64,000 nt of DNA from Anaerosolibacter carboniphilus (GTDB taxonomy: Bacteria > Bacillota > Clostridia > Peptostreptococcales > Thermotaleaceae), in contig NZ_JACHEN010000013.1 in NCBI RefSeq assembly GCF_014205875.1, positions 1 through 64,000 of the forward strand. The letters run 5' to 3'. The notes below the pieces were generated by a model. The model was given only the letters and a program-made list of their open reading frames with translations. It was not told where the DNA came from and ran no database searches. The translations under genes and the position numbers were made by a program. This document shows positions 61,880 through 64,000 of the stretch, in pieces (position 1 is the stretch's first letter; every line of letters starts with the position of its first letter).

Positions 61880-63853
61880 TTATAAAAACAAATAGATCAG
61901 GATCAAAATAAGAACTATTCCTAAAGTACAAGAACCTATTATTCCATATTTCTTTATTTTGTATATTAACTCCATTATCTCCTTATTTTGTTTTTTATAT
62001 ACTTCTATTTCTTGATGTAAGCCATCTTCCTTTTTAGAAAAGCTTTCAAGGGTTTCTCTATTCTGTTCAACTAGAGACTCGATTATTGCATTTTTTTGTT
62101 TCAAAGCTAAATTATGTTGTTCCTTTTCACTTTTACTAAGCTGACTCATTTCTTCTACAAGTTTTTCAATATTGGGAATATCTAGATTCAAATCTATTTC
62201 TTGATAATGATCATGTTCATTCCGAACACTGATAATTATATCCTTGATAATCTCAGGCTCCTTAGTTAATAATTTACTAATATTTATTTTGCTTTTTTTG
62301 AAAAACTCAAAAATGTCATCTATACCATGTTTATCAACTAGCCCTAATTCAGATTTAACAATATAATTAATATAATCTTCTTTGCTAAGACCATTTGAGA
62401 TATTTATCTTATAAGGCAGAATAAAACCAATAAATTCAGTTATGTGTTTTGAATACGGTTTATCAAAATGATATTTTAATTGATGTTGATTCACTTTTAG
62501 GCAAGTGTCTAGTGATACAAAGCAGACTCTTTGTCCAAGAATATCTTGAGGGTATTTCTTTATGAGGTCATGCATATGCAGAAAATTTACTACATCGTGT
62601 TCTATTGTTTTTTCATGCACCTCTTCTCTATTATATTGTGCTCTTTTTTTGCGTTTCGTTTCTTCAAAAATTCCAGATATTTTTCCATATAACTCGTGAC
62701 TTAGAAAAGCCTCTTTACTAAATAACTCATCATCAATAAGCACGCCAAACTCTTGACAGAAATGTTTATCTAATGGCAAATAATATTTTTCGAAATTGCT
62801 CCATTCAATATCGTGATTACTGTAATTGGTGACATACTCTTGTACAATAGTATAATTAATTTTGTCTATAAAACTTCTATGTTTATCTTCGTAAATCAGT
62901 CTTGCAGATTTAAATGACCTTTCTACCTCACTAGCAACCTCACTATTAATACGTAATTGCATACCTAGTTTTCTACAGTCATCCAATACTTCTTTTACTA
63001 CTTTATTCAGATAATGTGTAGAAATCATTGCAGCTAATACTAAATTGTCATCTAAATAAATAATTCTATCTTTTAACAAGTTACTTTGAAAGTTTTTTAA
63101 TTCAGGATCTGCGCGTAAAATTTTATTATAAAGAATCGTGTAAAAAATATTCAATAAGTATTTAGATTTTTCAGCTGGTATTTCTTTTAAAGAACAGAAA
63201 AAAGAATCTATGATTAATTCTACTTTACTAGTTCTACCTATAAAGTAGGACATTAATTTCTTCCTTAGTTCGGTCTCAAATTCTTGATAATCATCAGGCA
63301 AATTTAGATCAATATATTCATCACCAATTTTTTCTTCAATAATTTGAGACACTCTAAAGCATTGCTCATTTAGTATTCTGTATATATACTCTATGATTAC
63401 CTGTCTAATATAGATTTGATCTTCTTCATTTATGGTAACGTCTAATTTAATTCTATCCATGAAGTAATCCAAGAGCTCTACACGATTAGCATTTACTGCT
63501 TCATCATGATCCATTAACTCCCCACTGCGCTCCGGTGACAATAAAAAATTTTTTTCTGCTTCATATATACTTCCCTCGTTTATCCCTTGACGGATTCCTA
63601 AATCTATAGATTGGTCAGGTATGATATCTATGTTTGATTTATTTTCTGGATTTAAGATACTGCATAATGCTTGTTTAATTTCAGCATAACCTTGGTATTC
63701 TTGCCCATATTCTTTTGACAAGTTATAAAGAGCTTTCTCAACAAGCCATTGAAAAATATCATCTCTTATTGATTTGTTATGCTGAGAATCAATAAATAAG
63801 ACTCCCTGTGAAATAATAAGTTCAATTTCTTTATAAGAAGTTCTATCTATCAT
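61880..63853 (-). CDS. Membrane-anchored protein with PIN-like domain
   Basis: Protein of 657 aa. Residues 270-480 fit a PIN nuclease: first Asp in IIYLDDNLVLAAM, Glu in INSEVASEVERSF, third Asp in IEHDVVNFLHMHDLI, fourth in CFVSLDTCL. The N-terminal 260 residues are helical with no family match. Near the C-terminus a coiled coil (VEEMSQLSKSEKEQHNLALK onward) leads to one membrane helix (IIGSCTLGIVLILILIYLF). Stop and ATG of the upstream partial gene and this one are adjacent (TAGATG), so the pair is cotranscribed. An RNA-cleaving effector is inferred from the acidic pattern only. Confidence 0.6.
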   Translation of the reverse strand: MIDRTSYKEIELIISQGVLFIDSQHNKSIRDDIFQWLVEKALYNLSKEYGQEYQGYAEIKQALCSILNPENKSNIDIIPDQSIDLGIRQGINEGSIYEAEKNFLLSPERSGELMDHDEAVNANRVELLDYFMDRIKLDVTINEEDQIYIRQVIIEYIYRILNEQCFRVSQIIEEKIGDEYIDLNLPDDYQEFETELRKKLMSYFIGRTSKVELIIDSFFCSLKEIPAEKSKYLLNIFYTILYNKILRADPELKNFQSNLLKDRIIYLDDNLVLAAMISTHYLNKVVKEVLDDCRKLGMQLRINSEVASEVERSFKSARLIYEDKHRSFIDKINYTIVQEYVTNYSNHDIEWSNFEKYYLPLDKHFCQEFGVLIDDELFSKEAFLSHELYGKISGIFEETKRKKRAQYNREEVHEKTIEHDVVNFLHMHDLIKKYPQDILGQRVCFVSLDTCLKVNQHQLKYHFDKPYSKHITEFIGFILPYKINISNGLSKEDYINYIVKSELGLVDKHGIDDIFEFFKKSKINISKLLTKEPEIIKDIIISVRNEHDHYQEIDLNLDIPNIEKLVEEMSQLSKSEKEQHNLALKQKNAIIESLVEQNRETLESFSKKEDGLHQEIEVYKKQNKEIMELIYKIKKYGIIGSCTLGIVLILILIYLFL

Positions 63854-64000
63854 CTATTTTCGCGCCTTCTTTCTCATATCATTTATTAAATCTGCAAATT
63901 CACCATCGTATTCCGTAAGTTTGGTGCGAAGTTCATTATCTTTGGAATTAATATAACTATCAAATTTTGTACTGAAAGTCGTACGGATCTTTTCGTCAGT
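63854..64000 (-). CDS. Partial gene, 3' end only
   Basis: Forty-eight C-terminal codons of an ORF entering from the right edge. The tail is charged: KFDSYINSKDNELRTKL, EYDGEFADLINDMRKKARK. Its TAG is directly followed by the ATG of the PIN-like gene, implying translational coupling. Identity unknown. Confidence 0.6.
   Translation of the reverse strand, partial: TDEKIRTTFSTKFDSYINSKDNELRTKLTEYDGEFADLINDMRKKARK

Overview
The window reads as chromosome of a low-GC, anaerobic, spore-forming member of the Clostridia. The gene content and style (GatCAB with an archaeal-type AspRS, Rex, CotF, Spo0E-like and YugP-like proteins, 2-hydroxyacyl-CoA dehydratase-type activase) suggest something close to Alkaliphilus; the genus is an inference. 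Most genes are on the minus strand, in tightly packed operons with strong Shine-Dalgarno sites and several GTG or TTG starts. No rRNA, tRNA or CRISPR array was seen.

Layout. 0.2-2 kb: a lipoprotein FAD reductase (fumarate/urocanate reductase type) with an FMN-binding lipoprotein. 2.2-8.2 kb: one operon, PadR regulator, heterodimeric ABC exporter, histidine kinase and NarL-type regulator. 8.3-10.2 kb: a Ric/ScdA iron-sulfur repair protein and a soluble chemoreceptor whose promoters carry matching FNR-type boxes at the same -41.5 position. 10.6-14.5 kb: a secreted peptidoglycan-binding protein, an ArsN/PAT-like acetyltransferase and small genes. 14.6-16.7 kb: an HgdB-like/activase pair behind a preQ1-I riboswitch. 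16.9-27.3 kb: nitrogen and asparagine block (ANTAR regulator, glnA, gatB-gatA-gatC-AspRS behind an Asn T-box, glnK-amt) and a CDF metal exporter. 27.6-39.9 kb: rex, then a chemosensory operon (TetR, cheY, cheA, Spo0E-like, cheW, MCP, cheR, cheB, giant hybrid kinase, receiver). 40-41.5 kb: a tungstate-type ABC permease and ATPase. 41.7-53.6 kb: housekeeping and spore-related genes (SIMPL, gamma-carbonic anhydrase, RsiV-like, YugP-like protease behind a yybP-ykoY Mn riboswitch, MBL hydrolase, GGDEF, membrane MutS-like ATPase, TauE, CotF, RtcB). 53.8-55.1 kb: a complete IS4-type element inside a dispersed repeat. 55-59.4 kb: small and accessory genes, including an SRPBCC-ArsR-VOC operon. 59.5-64 kb: AT-rich genes of unknown function, including a membrane-anchored PIN-like protein, running off the edge.

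Regulatory RNA is unusually rich. Beyond the three recognised classes (preQ1-I, T-box, yybP-ykoY), there is an unrecognised structured element present as three tandem 155-bp units in the AspRS leader and once near the ANTAR gene, with compensatory base changes between copies. A second, hairpin-rich dispersed repeat of about 130 bp occurs four times, once split by the IS.
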